From: Thermodesulfobacteriota bacterium
Lineage (GTDB): Bacteria > Desulfobacterota > Desulfocorpusculales > Desulfocorpusculum
DNA length: 6,826 bases
Reading direction: 5' to 3'
Assembly (NCBI GenBank): GCA_028275295.1
Contig: JAPWUY010000096.1
Span: 1-6,826 of the forward strand
This document shows positions 1 through 6,826 of the stretch, one piece after another; within the stretch, counting starts at the first letter, position 1, and each line of letters opens with the position of its first letter. The notes under the pieces were generated by a model that was given only the letters and a program-made list of their open reading frames with translations, was not told where the DNA came from and searched no databases. The position numbers were made by a program, and so were the translations under genes.

Positions 1-2507
1 TCCAGTTCGCCATAAACCCCCAAAACGGTCGCATGGTGATAATAGAGATGAACCCCAGGGTTTCGAGAAGCTCGGCTCTGGCTTCCAAGGCAACGGGATT
101 TCCCATCGCCAAGATAGCGGCAAAGCTGGCTGTTGGTTACACTCTGGATGAGATAGCCAATGACATCACTCGTGAGACCCCCGCATCCTTCGAGCCCACG
201 ATAGATTACTGCGTGGTCAAGATACCGAGGTTCACCTTCGAGAAATTTCCCGGATCCGATCCTACCCTCAACACATCGATGAAATCCGTTGGCGAGACCA
301 TGGCCATAGGCCGCACCTTCAAGGAAGCCCTCCAGAAGGGTCTGCGGTCCTTGGAGATAGGCCGCTATGGCCTGGGCAACGATGGGAAGGATGCCTTGGT
401 CTGGTCAGGGGACACGAGGCCCCACAGGCTCGCAGGTCCGGTTCAGATGGAGCTGTGGAGGAGAAGGCGCGATCCCTCGAGGCTCACCCGTGAGGAGCTC
501 ATGGAGGCCATAAGGGAAAAGCTCAGGGTGCCCAATGCCATGAGAATCTTCTTCATACGCATGGCCCTCAAAGAGGGGATGGGTGTGGAGGAGATACACA
601 GGCTGACCCATATAGATCCATGGTTCCTACACCACATAAGGGAAATAGTCGAGCTGGAAGAGGAGCTGGAGGCGTTGAGGCCCCGTGGCGAGGTGGATTT
701 GGAGATCCTCAAGAGGACAATTGACAGGGAAACCCTCTGGAAGGCCAAGTCCTATGGTTTTTCAGACGTTCAGTTGGCCCACATGTGGGGGACGGATGAA
801 GAGACTGTGAGGCAACTGAGAATTTCCCTCGGGGTGGTCCCTGCCTTCAAACTCGTGGATACGTGTGCTGCTGAATTCGAAGCCTACACACCTTACTATT
901 ACTCCACCTATGAAGAGGTGGACGAGAGCCGGCCCAGCGCGAGACCCAAGGTCGTGATCCTGGGAGGAGGTCCCAACAGGATAGGGCAAGGGATCGAATT
1001 CGATTATTGCTGTTGCCATGCATCCTTCGCCCTCAGGGAGATGGGGTATGAGAGCATCATGGTGAATTCGAATCCAGAGACCGTGAGCACAGACTATGAC
1101 ACATCCGACAGACTCTACTTCGAGCCCCTCACGAGGGAGGATGTCCTGGCCATTGTGGAAAAGGAAAAGCCCATCGGAGTCATAGTCCAGTTCGGAGGTC
1201 AGACCCCCCTGAACTTGGCCGTTCCCCTCCAGAAGGCAGGTGTCAGGCTCCTTGGAACATCCTCGGACAGCATAGACAGGGCTGAGGACAGGGAACGTTT
1301 CAAAGAGCTCATAAAGAAGCTGGGCCTGATGCAACCCGAAAACGGGACAGCGACAACAGTTGCCCAGGCCAAGAAGGTGGCCTCCGAGATAGGGTATCCT
1401 GTTGTCGTGAGACCCTCCTTCGTCCTCGGTGGAAGGGCAATGGAGATAGTGTACCACGAAAGGGACCTCGAGGCATTCATGGACCTAGCTGTGGAAGCCT
1501 CGCCCGAGCGGCCGATTCTCATAGACAAATACCTGGAGGACGCCATAGAGATAGATGTGGATGCTGTGGCAGATGGAACAGATGTCGTCATTGCGGGAAT
1601 CATGGAACACGTGGAAGAGGCAGGGATTCACTCAGGAGACAGCGCTTGCGTCCTTCCACCTATAACCCTGAACGAGAGGGTTTTGGAGGAGATAAGGAGA
1701 AATACCCACGCCCTGGCCAAGGAATTGGAGGTAGTGGGTCTCATGAACGTTCAGTTCGCCGTGAAAAATGACATAGTGTATGTTCTTGAGGTGAACCCCA
1801 GGGCCTCGAGGACAGTGCCGTTCGTGAGCAAGGCAACGGGTATCCCGTGGGCCAAAGTGGCCACTCAGGTGATGATGGGGCAGAAGCTCAGGGAACTGGG
1901 GATAACGAGGGAGGTGATTCCCCCTTACCTCGCTGTGAAGGAATCCGTCTTCCCGTTCAAGAGGTTTCCAGGGGTGGACGCTGTATTGGGGCCGGAGATG
2001 AAATCCACAGGGGAGGTGATGGGCATAGATGCCACATTCGGCATGGCCTTCGCCAAAAGTCAGCTAGCGGCTGAGCTCAAGCTTCCCCTTTCGGGCACGG
2101 TTTTTGTGAGCGTGAGGAACAAGGACAAGCGAAACATACTCTACATCGTGAAGAGGCTTGTGGACCTGGGCTTCGATATAGTCGCCACGGAGGGTACTGC
2201 AAATGCCCTCATAAGAAACGACATAGAGGTCACCCGCATAAGAAAGGTCTCGGAGGGGAGGCCCAATGTGGTGGACCTCATAAAGAACGGCAAGATACAG
2301 CTCATAATCAATACCCCCACAGCAGGACGCACCCCCAGAGAGGACGAGGTCGCGATTCGGACAACTGCCACTGCCTTCAATGTCCCCATTGTGACAACGG
2401 TAAGTGGAGCTGCTGCTACCGTAAATGCCATAGAGGCTCTCAAGAAGAAGAAAATCGATGTATGCGCCATCCAGGATTATCACAGAGTGGCCCTCCAGGG
2501 TCGCTGA
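1..2507 (+). CDS. carB: Carbamoyl-phosphate synthase large subunit (5'-truncated by window edge)
   Basis: Large subunit of carbamoyl-phosphate synthase. It uses two ATP, bicarbonate and ammonia channelled from the CarA glutaminase subunit to make carbamoyl phosphate for pyrimidine and arginine synthesis in the cytosol. The frame is open from base 3, and the ATG at 33 is an internal Met, not the start: ten codons before it already read as CarB ([10 protein letters not shown]). About 280 N-terminal residues are therefore missing. Counting from Met33: end of the first ATP-grasp domain with EMNPRVSR (5-12); oligomerisation region (~110-275); second ATP-grasp domain with [14 protein letters not shown] (311-324), RAEDRERF (416-423), [14 protein letters not shown] (460-473), HSGDSAC (533-539) and metal-binding EVNPRASR (586-593); and a C-terminal MGS-like allosteric domain (~686-824). 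In that last domain, T719, T722, K738 and N760 match the E. coli UMP/IMP-binding positions from memory of that enzyme. The region around 110-150 looks ~25 residues longer than in E. coli. The gene ends in TGA. Confidence 0.97.
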   Translation, partial: QFAINPQNGRMVIIEMNPRVSRSSALASKATGFPIAKIAAKLAVGYTLDEIANDITRETPASFEPTIDYCVVKIPRFTFEKFPGSDPTLNTSMKSVGETMAIGRTFKEALQKGLRSLEIGRYGLGNDGKDALVWSGDTRPHRLAGPVQMELWRRRRDPSRLTREELMEAIREKLRVPNAMRIFFIRMALKEGMGVEEIHRLTHIDPWFLHHIREIVELEEELEALRPRGEVDLEILKRTIDRETLWKAKSYGFSDVQLAHMWGTDEETVRQLRISLGVVPAFKLVDTCAAEFEAYTPYYYSTYEEVDESRPSARPKVVILGGGPNRIGQGIEFDYCCCHASFALREMGYESIMVNSNPETVSTDYDTSDRLYFEPLTREDVLAIVEKEKPIGVIVQFGGQTPLNLAVPLQKAGVRLLGTSSDSIDRAEDRERFKELIKKLGLMQPENGTATTVAQAKKVASEIGYPVVVRPSFVLGGRAMEIVYHERDLEAFMDLAVEASPERPILIDKYLEDAIEIDVDAVADGTDVVIAGIMEHVEEAGIHSGDSACVLPPITLNERVLEEIRRNTHALAKELEVVGLMNVQFAVKNDIVYVLEVNPRASRTVPFVSKATGIPWAKVATQVMMGQKLRELGITREVIPPYLAVKESVFPFKRFPGVDAVLGPEMKSTGEVMGIDATFGMAFAKSQLAAELKLPLSGTVFVSVRNKDKRNILYIVKRLVDLGFDIVATEGTANALIRNDIEVTRIRKVSEGRPNVVDLIKNGKIQLIINTPTAGRTPREDEVAIRTTATAFNVPIVTTVSGAAATVNAIEALKKKKIDVCAIQDYHRVALQGR

Positions 2508-2710
2508 CTCGGCCGCCCCGAACTCTCCGATGCAGAAGGTAACCATCACAGGAAACCCACCCGATTCCTCTCAGCCTTCCAGAGGAGAAGTTCTGGGAAA
2601 GATTCCATTTGGAAATGGGAGAAGCCCTTGCGGCTCCTTCGGAATAGCATTAAGCTCCAAAAAACGGTTCTGGCTTTTCAGGCGGTTCAAGAAAGGCTTG
2701 GGAGGCGAAG
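2508..2710. other. carB-pncB spacer, no gene seen
   Basis: This 203-base gap separates the carB stop from the pncB start. Open frames cross it, but they only continue out-of-phase readings of the flanking genes, and none has a ribosome site or a recognisable product. There is no strong GC hairpin followed by a T-run, so carB has no obvious intrinsic terminator here. I could not find a convincing -35/-10 pair for pncB either. Small weak hairpins exist, for example TTCC-ATTT-GGAA, but they are too short to call. Read-through from carB into pncB is possible. Confidence 0.5.
2701..2705 (+). promoter_or_regulatory. Ribosome binding site of pncB
   Basis: A perfect GGAGG lies five bases upstream of the ATG at 2711. 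It fixes this ATG as the start of pncB. The conserved N-terminal TDLYQLTM block begins at residue 11 from this start, as expected for the family. Confidence 0.85.
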
Positions 2711-4171
2711 ATGCAAATCGCGGGGAATTTGGCTCTCCTCACGGACCTCTATCAACTCACCATGGTGGGGGGATATGTGAGGGAGGGGAAGACAAACCAA
2801 TGGGCCAATTTCGACTATTTCTTCAGAAGGGTACCGGACGATGGTGGATATTGTGTGCTTGCGGGCCTCGAGGATTTGATCCAGTACATCGTGAATCTCA
2901 GGTTCACCCAGGATGACCTGAGCTATTTGGAGAGCCTGGGCCTTTTCCCCAAGGAGGTCCTGGATTATCTCGAGTCCTTCAAATTCACAGGCGACCTGTG
3001 GGCCATGCCCGAGGGGACAGTGGTCTTTCCCCACGAGCCCTTGATTCGAGTAAAGGCCCCCCTTCCCCAGGCCCAGCTCATAGAGACAGCACTTCTGAAC
3101 ATAATGAATTTCCAGACCCTCATAGCCACCAAAGCGGCGAGGGTGTGCTGGGCAGCGAATGGTGGGCCGGTTGTGGACTTTGGCCTGAGGAGGGCTCACG
3201 GTCCCAACGGAGGCCTCATGGCCTCTAGGGCCGCGTACATAGGGGGTGCGGAGGGCACATCCAATGTTCTAGCGGGTCGTCTCTACGGAATACCAGTGAG
3301 AGGAACCCATGCCCACTCTTGGGTGGAGAGCTTTCCATCGGAGATAGAGGCCTTCAGGGCCTACGTCAAGTCTTATCCCGACACCTCCATTCTCCTCGTG
3401 GATACATACGACACCTTGAGAAGCGGGGTTCCCAATGCAATCCAGGTGGCCAAGGAATTGAAGGAAATGGGCTACAGGCTGAGGGGCATAAGGCTGGATA
3501 GCGGCGACCTCGCATATCTCAGTAAAGAAGCTAGAAAGATGCTCGACGACGCTGGCTTCAAAGATGCGATCATAGTCGCATCGAGCGATCTGGACGAGTG
3601 GCTCATAGAGAGCCTGAGAAGACAAGGGGCAAGGGTGGATGTCTGGGGGGTTGGGACGAGACTTGTGACCTCCTATACCACCCCAGCCTTGGGAGGGGTG
3701 TACAAGCTCACGGCTCTCGATGAGGATGGAAAGAGAATGGTCCCCAAGATAAAGAGATCGGACAACCCGGACAAGATAACGAACCCAGGGGTCAAGAAGG
3801 TGGTGAGGATGTTCGACCCTTCAGGGCAGATGAGGGGTGATGTGATCTTCCTGGAGGAGGAGAGGCTTCCCAGGGGAAGAAGCTTCAGGGCCCACCATCC
3901 TGTCTATCCCCATGTGTACAAGACCTATCCAGAGGATTTCCAGATGGAAGAACTTCTCGTCCCGATTTTTCAGAAAGGGAAGTTGGTGTACAAGAGCCCT
4001 CCCCTCAAGGAGATAAGGGACAACACCTTGAAGAACCTGGCGAAACTGGATCCAGCTTACAAGAGGTTCCACAATCCCCACGTCTATCATGTGAGTCTGA
4101 GTCCCAGGCTCTACAGGGTGAAACAGATGCTCCTCAAGAAGGCTACAGAGGGGTTTTTGGCTGCCAAGTGA
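2711..4171 (+). CDS. pncB: Nicotinate phosphoribosyltransferase
   Basis: Cytosolic enzyme of NAD salvage (Preiss-Handler pathway). It joins nicotinate and PRPP, with ATP hydrolysis, to give nicotinate mononucleotide and pyrophosphate. The 486-residue length fits the longer bacterial/eukaryote-like NAPRT family rather than the ~400-residue enterobacterial PncB. Visible family blocks are TDLYQLTM (11-18), DFGLRRAHG (156-164), GTHAHSWV (198-205), LVDTYDT (229-235), IRLDSGDL (260-267), SSDLDE (291-296) and VWGVGTRL (311-318). H202 in GTHAHSW is the position expected for the phosphorylated catalytic histidine. The IRLDSGDL and GVGT blocks belong to the phosphate/PRPP-binding face of the type II phosphoribosyltransferase barrel. 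The start is set by GGAGG five bases upstream. Absence of the nicotinamide-enzyme signature is inferred only from overall resemblance, so NAMPT activity is a less likely alternative. The gene lies 203 bases after carB on the same strand and ends in TGA. Codon use matches carB (Arg mostly AGG/AGA, Ile often ATA). Confidence 0.95.
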   Translation: MQIAGNLALLTDLYQLTMVGGYVREGKTNQWANFDYFFRRVPDDGGYCVLAGLEDLIQYIVNLRFTQDDLSYLESLGLFPKEVLDYLESFKFTGDLWAMPEGTVVFPHEPLIRVKAPLPQAQLIETALLNIMNFQTLIATKAARVCWAANGGPVVDFGLRRAHGPNGGLMASRAAYIGGAEGTSNVLAGRLYGIPVRGTHAHSWVESFPSEIEAFRAYVKSYPDTSILLVDTYDTLRSGVPNAIQVAKELKEMGYRLRGIRLDSGDLAYLSKEARKMLDDAGFKDAIIVASSDLDEWLIESLRRQGARVDVWGVGTRLVTSYTTPALGGVYKLTALDEDGKRMVPKIKRSDNPDKITNPGVKKVVRMFDPSGQMRGDVIFLEEERLPRGRSFRAHHPVYPHVYKTYPEDFQMEELLVPIFQKGKLVYKSPPLKEIRDNTLKNLAKLDPAYKRFHNPHVYHVSLSPRLYRVKQMLLKKATEGFLAAK

Positions 4172-4190
4172 TGGTAGTCCCTAATCTTTA

Positions 4191-4205
4191 GCCCCTCGAA
4201 GGGGC
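4191..4205. repeat. Short perfect inverted repeat (hairpin)
   Basis: GCCCCT-CGA-AGGGGC forms a perfect 6-bp stem with a three-base loop, 20 bases after the pncB stop. No T-run follows on either strand, so alone it is not a standard intrinsic terminator. Its last three bases overlap the larger downstream stem, so the two cannot both be fully formed. Confidence 0.55.
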
Positions 4206-4247
4206 CCCCAATCCCATGGCGAGAGACCCATCGGGGCGGGCCTTTTT
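4203..4247 (+). terminator. Probable rho-independent terminator of pncB
   Basis: GGCCC (4203-4207) pairs with GGGCC (4238-4242). The stem continues across a one-base bulge with CC/GG, and ATGG (4216-4219) pairs with CCAT (4228-4231) nearer the tip. TTTTT follows directly at 4243-4247. The stem is imperfect, but the GC-rich base next to T5, 32 bases after the pncB stop and before a convergent gene, fits termination of the + strand transcript. Folding energy was not computed. Confidence 0.5.
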
Positions 4248-4507
4248 CACGCACCCAGTTCGATTTTGCACCCACGCCACAGCCTTGTTTCACGGTAGCG
4301 GGCCTCCCCCGCATGTAAAGATCCTCGGACCATAGCAGTTTGGGTTGGGGTCCCAGCTGGTGCGTCTTTTTCCTTGCCGGTGCTATGATCGCGACACGAA
4401 TAATCAGGGTTGCTCTGCGTCCCCCGTGAGCTTGGCCGGAGAACCGCGTGGCTTCTGAGGCCTTGCGCTGGATAGCGATGGATGCCAGGTACATGAAAGA
4501 TTCGGGT

Positions 4508-5032
4508 CTATCTATGCTCACGGGAGGCCAATAGCAGCTGGCTAAACCGCAGTCTTCCAAACCGCTCAAAGTCCCGCTGAAGGATTTTGACAAATGTCCA
4601 ATTTTGGCCTGTCACCAGCGAAACTTTCTGGGCCCACTCGGTGGCCGCTTCAACTTTCGCCGGGGTGTCTTCTTGTTTGTCCCATCCTTCCCCCTTTGTT
4701 TCTAACAAGAAATGACCCTCTGCCGTCTCCACGATAAGGTCAGGCGTGTAATGGCGCAGGTAGGCCTGAGGGTCATGGTACGGGATACGCAAGGGCATAC
4801 GCGGCAGGACCCGCGTATACGCCAGCACTTCGGCTTGAGTGTCGAGGTAGCGTATGAACTGCTTCTCAAATTCCGAGCTGCGCGGGTAAGGGAGTCCTTC
4901 CCGTTCGCCTTCAGCGAAAACCGTTTTCCTGGCCGGGTAGACGGGCTCCGAGGTGTGAAATGCCTTGCCATCGTTCCATTGGCTCACATTCCATCGCTCC
5001 AGGAGCTCGTATGGCTCTTCCACGACCTGCAA
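4508..5032 (-). CDS. C-terminal nuclease fragment of the Res subunit (PD-(D/E)XK)
   Basis: This 174-residue open frame carries the endonuclease domain of the restriction subunit. An acidic SEFEKQF segment (53-59) precedes YTPDLIVE (95-102) and LLETKGEG (109-116). D98, E111 and K113 form the PD-X12-ExK nuclease core typical of type III Res C-termini. The tail (TFVKILQRDFERFG, 146-159) is the usual last helix-strand region, so the TAG at 4508-4510 is probably the natural end. The only near-start codon is TTG at 5030-5032, without a ribosome site, two codons after the TAG at 5036-5038. Since the frame is the same as the upstream helicase fragment, this piece is best seen as the severed end of that protein, not a separate gene. 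Independent translation by reinitiation after the TAG is possible but unsupported. A lone nuclease domain without its motor would not be expected to act as a normal restriction enzyme. Confidence 0.75.
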   Translation of the reverse strand: MQVVEEPYELLERWNVSQWNDGKAFHTSEPVYPARKTVFAEGEREGLPYPRSSEFEKQFIRYLDTQAEVLAYTRVLPRMPLRIPYHDPQAYLRHYTPDLIVETAEGHFLLETKGEGWDKQEDTPAKVEAATEWAQKVSLVTGQNWTFVKILQRDFERFGRLRFSQLLLASREHR

Positions 5033-5035
5033 GCG

Positions 5036-6586
5036 CTAGATGGCATCCACGAATACATCCCGAATCTTTTCCCGAACCGGCAGGTGGTTCAGTCTGCGCA
5101 CCGTATCCTGTTCGCTCATATCTATGGGCGAGTCGAAAAGACGCTCTTCGATGTACTGCCTTACCTTGGGCACGATTTCAGCGAATTGGGCGGAGGCGCC
5201 ACAACGGGAGAGGATGGCCTTGGTGATATTGGCCAAATAGACCTCATAACGGTCAGTGTAGTCGAAGGACAGTTCGCGCTCCAGGTCGGTCTTCTGGGTG
5301 AGTAAGTCTTTTTCGCGGTACATCACCTTGGGCAGGGTGATCTCGGCCCAGGGGAACCATCCCCCCGGCAGAGACTTCACGTCCAGGTCAACGATGCGAC
5401 GCACATCGCGAGTTATGCCACCTGCGAGAATGGGCATGGAAAAGTCGTACTGGAGTTTGGCCGGATCCACAGGCACGATGTTGGCGGGCTCATAGACCCG
5501 CCGGGCTTCGGTGATCTCGATGTCCAGGTCCTCGTTCTTGATCTCTGCGTTCCACAGGTCGCGGAAGCGGGGGTGATCAATGACGATCAATTTCTCTTCC
5601 CAGCCGGTGTTGACAGGCGTCATGCGCCGCAGCCCCCGGCCCAGGGTCTGCTCAGCCAGAATCGCAGACTCATAAGAGCGCAAGGGGACGATAACGCAGA
5701 CGTTCTTCACGTCCCAGCCCTCTTTGAGCATCATCACGCTGACGATGGCCTCGTACTCGTTGGTGTCAATGGAGCGTGCCGCTTCTCGCGCCCTCTCCAG
5801 GCCTTTCTTGGTGATGACCCCGGAGGTGTCAGTATGGATGACCAGTGTCTTCAGCTGATGTTCTCGTTCCAGATAGGCGCCCACTTTATACGCATTGCGC
5901 GTCTGGTCAGCCATGACGAAGAGAACGGGCTTTTTCCCCGCAAGTTTGAAGTCACGCTGGAATTGCCGAAAGACCTCCACGCCGGTATCGATTTGGAGTT
6001 GGTTCTTTTTAACATAGTCCTTTATCAGCGGCTCCGGCGCATGCTCGATCTCGCCGATCTTGGGGCGTTTGACCACCTGGTCGCGACTCGCTGCCGCTAA
6101 CGGATAATCGTAGATGATAAGGGGGAAGAAAACTTTTCGCTCACCTGCGCCAGTATACGGGGTGGCCGAAAAATCCAGTTGCATCACCAGCCCTTCGCTT
6201 CCGCGGGTGCGCCCCGCTTCGTGCAGCCGGCGGATAGCTTTGGCCCACTCCAGGTCGTAGGAGTGTACGTGGTGGGCCTCATCGTTGAGCACAAGCAGGT
6301 CGAGATGCTCAGTGAGACCACGTTCGAGGTCAAGGCGACTCAATGACTGTCCCTTCACCACGTAGGGTCCGAGCGCTTCTTGAATCACATTGGCGGGTTG
6401 CGCCGCTTTCTCCTCGTACAGTTGCTGGACGTTGGTCAGGTAGAGCGTGCCGAAGGCGTGGGGTGCAGTGACCTGACTCTGGTAGACCAGTTGTAGGTCA
6501 AAATCCGCTTCCCATTCCGGCGGGATGAAGGGAAAGTCTTGGAAGATAGTGTTGTCTTCAAAGGCTTCATTGAGCCTGTCGAGCAC
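5036..6586 (-). CDS. SF2 helicase/translocase fragment of the Res subunit
   Basis: This 516-residue open frame holds most of the ATP-driven motor of a type III-like restriction subunit. Visible are the DEAH box (residues 102-105; bases 6272-6283), motif III in DFSATPYT (138-145), a RecA-like second lobe starting near KKPVLFVMADQ (218-228), motif V region KEGWDVKNV (288-296), and motif VI in EQTLGRGLRR (312-321). A long linker towards the nuclease fills ~340-516. The nominal GTG start at 6584-6586 is inside the domain: reading on upstream in the same frame gives FLLIAPNLI, then a TGA at 6668-6670, then the Walker A motif. This piece therefore lacks motif I and could not hydrolyse ATP alone. 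No ribosome site precedes the GTG. It ends in a TAG in frame with the nuclease fragment, and the true gene must start off the right edge. The family is confident; an exact subtype (type III proper or a stand-alone Res-like enzyme) cannot be decided here. Confidence 0.8.
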   Translation of the reverse strand: MLDRLNEAFEDNTIFQDFPFIPPEWEADFDLQLVYQSQVTAPHAFGTLYLTNVQQLYEEKAAQPANVIQEALGPYVVKGQSLSRLDLERGLTEHLDLLVLNDEAHHVHSYDLEWAKAIRRLHEAGRTRGSEGLVMQLDFSATPYTGAGERKVFFPLIIYDYPLAAASRDQVVKRPKIGEIEHAPEPLIKDYVKKNQLQIDTGVEVFRQFQRDFKLAGKKPVLFVMADQTRNAYKVGAYLEREHQLKTLVIHTDTSGVITKKGLERAREAARSIDTNEYEAIVSVMMLKEGWDVKNVCVIVPLRSYESAILAEQTLGRGLRRMTPVNTGWEEKLIVIDHPRFRDLWNAEIKNEDLDIEITEARRVYEPANIVPVDPAKLQYDFSMPILAGGITRDVRRIVDLDVKSLPGGWFPWAEITLPKVMYREKDLLTQKTDLERELSFDYTDRYEVYLANITKAILSRCGASAQFAEIVPKVRQYIEERLFDSPIDMSEQDTVRRLNHLPVREKIRDVFVDAI

Positions 6587-6670
6587 GATCAGGTTGGGCG
6601 CGATGAGCAGGAAACTGGAGGTGTAGCGACAGCCGTTTTGGGTGCGGAAGAAGCGATTGAAATACTTTCA

Positions 6671-6826
6671 AACGATGGCCAGCGCCATCACAAAGGTCTT
6701 GCCGGAGCCGGTAGCCATCTTGAAGCAATATTTGGGCCAGTTATCGGTGGTGGGGTCGAAGGTCAGGCTGACGCCAAAGTTGCGCGCCAGGCTGTAAAGG
6801 TTATGTAGCGGCAGACCTCATAGACA
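6671..6826 (-). pseudogene. N-terminal Res fragment with Walker A, running off the right edge
   Basis: Upstream of the TGA at 6668-6670, the same - strand frame reads HNLYSLARNFGV, then a short acidic stretch, then CFKMATGSGKTFVMALAIV. MATGSGKT (6695-6718) is motif I (Walker A, ATP binding) and belongs directly ahead of the DEAH-containing fragment. Further up, this frame hits TGA at 6818-6820, while the frame shifted by one base reads VYEVCRYI up to the window edge, suggesting an indel near 6802-6810. No start codon is visible. The piece is too short for gene callers but is needed to see that the motor was once complete. Confidence 0.75.

Larger units (their letters stand above)
4172..4507. 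other. Convergent intergenic region, no supported gene
   Basis: This 336-base stretch lies between the 3' end of pncB (+) and the 3' end of the broken restriction gene (-). An open - strand frame crosses all of it, but that frame starts inside the restriction gene out of phase and ends inside pncB. It shows no recognisable domain, so I treat it as a chance opening. The left third carries a compact hairpin (4191-4205) and a terminator-like structure ending in T5 (4203-4247). A further perfect 5-bp hairpin, GCGGG-CCTCC-CCCGC, lies at 4298-4312. A second T-run near 4367-4371 has no clear stem before it. The switch in codon style between pncB and the restriction gene falls across this region. Confidence 0.6.
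4508..6826 (-). pseudogene. Type III-like restriction enzyme Res subunit, disrupted by two stops and a frameshift, partial at right edge
   Basis: Taken together, the - strand reads as one large restriction subunit: an SF2 DEAD/DEAH ATPase motor followed by a PD-(D/E)XK nuclease. The fragments lie in the same frame and join without loss. The order is SLTF...MATGSGKT (6695-6718, Walker A), an in-frame TGA (6668-6670), a helicase fragment with DEAH, SATP and GRGLRR, an in-frame TAG (5036-5038), then the nuclease fragment with PD and ETK. At the right edge the frame meets another TGA (6818-6820), while the neighbouring frame reads VYEVCRYI, a better-looking upstream continuation, which suggests a frameshift near 6802-6810. 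About 770 codons are visible, and the 5' end lies off the window. Such proteins cut foreign DNA together with a Mod methyltransferase, or belong to stand-alone Res-like families. No methyltransferase is visible here. Codon style differs from carB and pncB, consistent with transfer. TGA serves as a normal stop in carB and pncB, so decay is more likely than recoding. Sequencing errors remain an alternative. Confidence 0.82.

Noticed and set aside
762..1457. A 231-codon open frame on the - strand inside carB.
   Set aside because: It is a shadow of a strongly conserved coding strand. The translation is rich in Cys, His and Gly with no domain, and carB motifs fill the + strand here.
2458..2916. 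A 152-codon + strand frame covering the carB-pncB spacer.
   Set aside because: It overlaps the end of carB and about 200 bases of pncB out of phase. It has no ribosome site and its product is low in recognisable structure.
4250..4480. Possible tRNA, small RNA or CRISPR repeat in the intergenic gap.
   Set aside because: I found no cloverleaf arms or T-loop consensus, no regularly spaced repeats, and only one short isolated hairpin (4298-4312).
4111..4593. A 160-codon open - strand frame across the pncB/restriction gene gap, with an ESFMYLASIAI segment faintly like a transposase C-terminus.
   Set aside because: It begins out of phase inside the nuclease fragment and ends inside pncB. It has no ribosome site or recognisable domain, and the resemblance is only about ten residues long. 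No terminal inverted repeats or target duplications were seen.
5573..6100. A 175-codon + strand frame opposite the helicase fragment.
   Set aside because: The - strand carries DEAH-helicase motifs across this stretch, so the + frame is its shadow.
6668..6670. TGA read as tryptophan or selenocysteine (genetic code change or recoding).
   Set aside because: carB and pncB both end at TGA with no sensible extension, no SECIS-like hairpin was evident beside the codon, and the same gene carries a TAG and an apparent frameshift, all of which favour decay.

Overview
This window holds two intact or near-intact housekeeping genes on the + strand (the 3' part of carB, then a complete nicotinate phosphoribosyltransferase gene) and, converging on them from the right, a decayed restriction gene on the - strand. 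The host cannot be named with certainty. carB and pncB are purine-rich on the sense strand and prefer AGG/AGA for Arg and ATA for Ile, which is common in thermophilic or anaerobic bacterial lineages such as Synergistota and Thermotogota. That is only a style argument. The long, two-domain-type CarB and the ~490-residue PncB family member are bacterial.

Layout: bases 1-2507 carry the last ~834 codons of carB, whose N-terminal ~280 codons lie off the left edge. Bases 2508-2710 are a 203-base spacer with no visible gene, ending in a GGAGG ribosome site. Bases 2711-4171 carry pncB. Bases 4172-4507 are non-coding, with hairpins and a probable intrinsic terminator for pncB. Bases 4508-6826 on the - strand are a gene for a type III-like restriction enzyme (Res) subunit: an SF2 helicase/translocase with a C-terminal PD-(D/E)XK nuclease. 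It runs off the right edge.

The most notable point is the state of the restriction gene. Its motifs are well preserved (MATGSGKT, DEAH, SATP, the GRGLRR helicase motif, PD...ETK), but the frame is cut by an in-frame TGA just after the Walker A motif (6668-6670), an in-frame TAG between helicase and nuclease (5036-5038), and an apparent frameshift near 6802-6810. carB and pncB both end in ordinary TGA stops, so TGA is unlikely to be reassigned here. The simplest reading is a recently inactivated, horizontally acquired restriction gene. Its codon style (CGC/CGG for Arg, ATC/ATT for Ile, CTG for Leu) differs from that of carB and pncB.

CarB supplies carbamoyl phosphate for pyrimidine and arginine synthesis, and PncB salvages nicotinate into the NAD pathway. 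They share a strand, but the 203-base gap means co-transcription is possible rather than shown. I see no convincing undescribed system in the part of the window shown.
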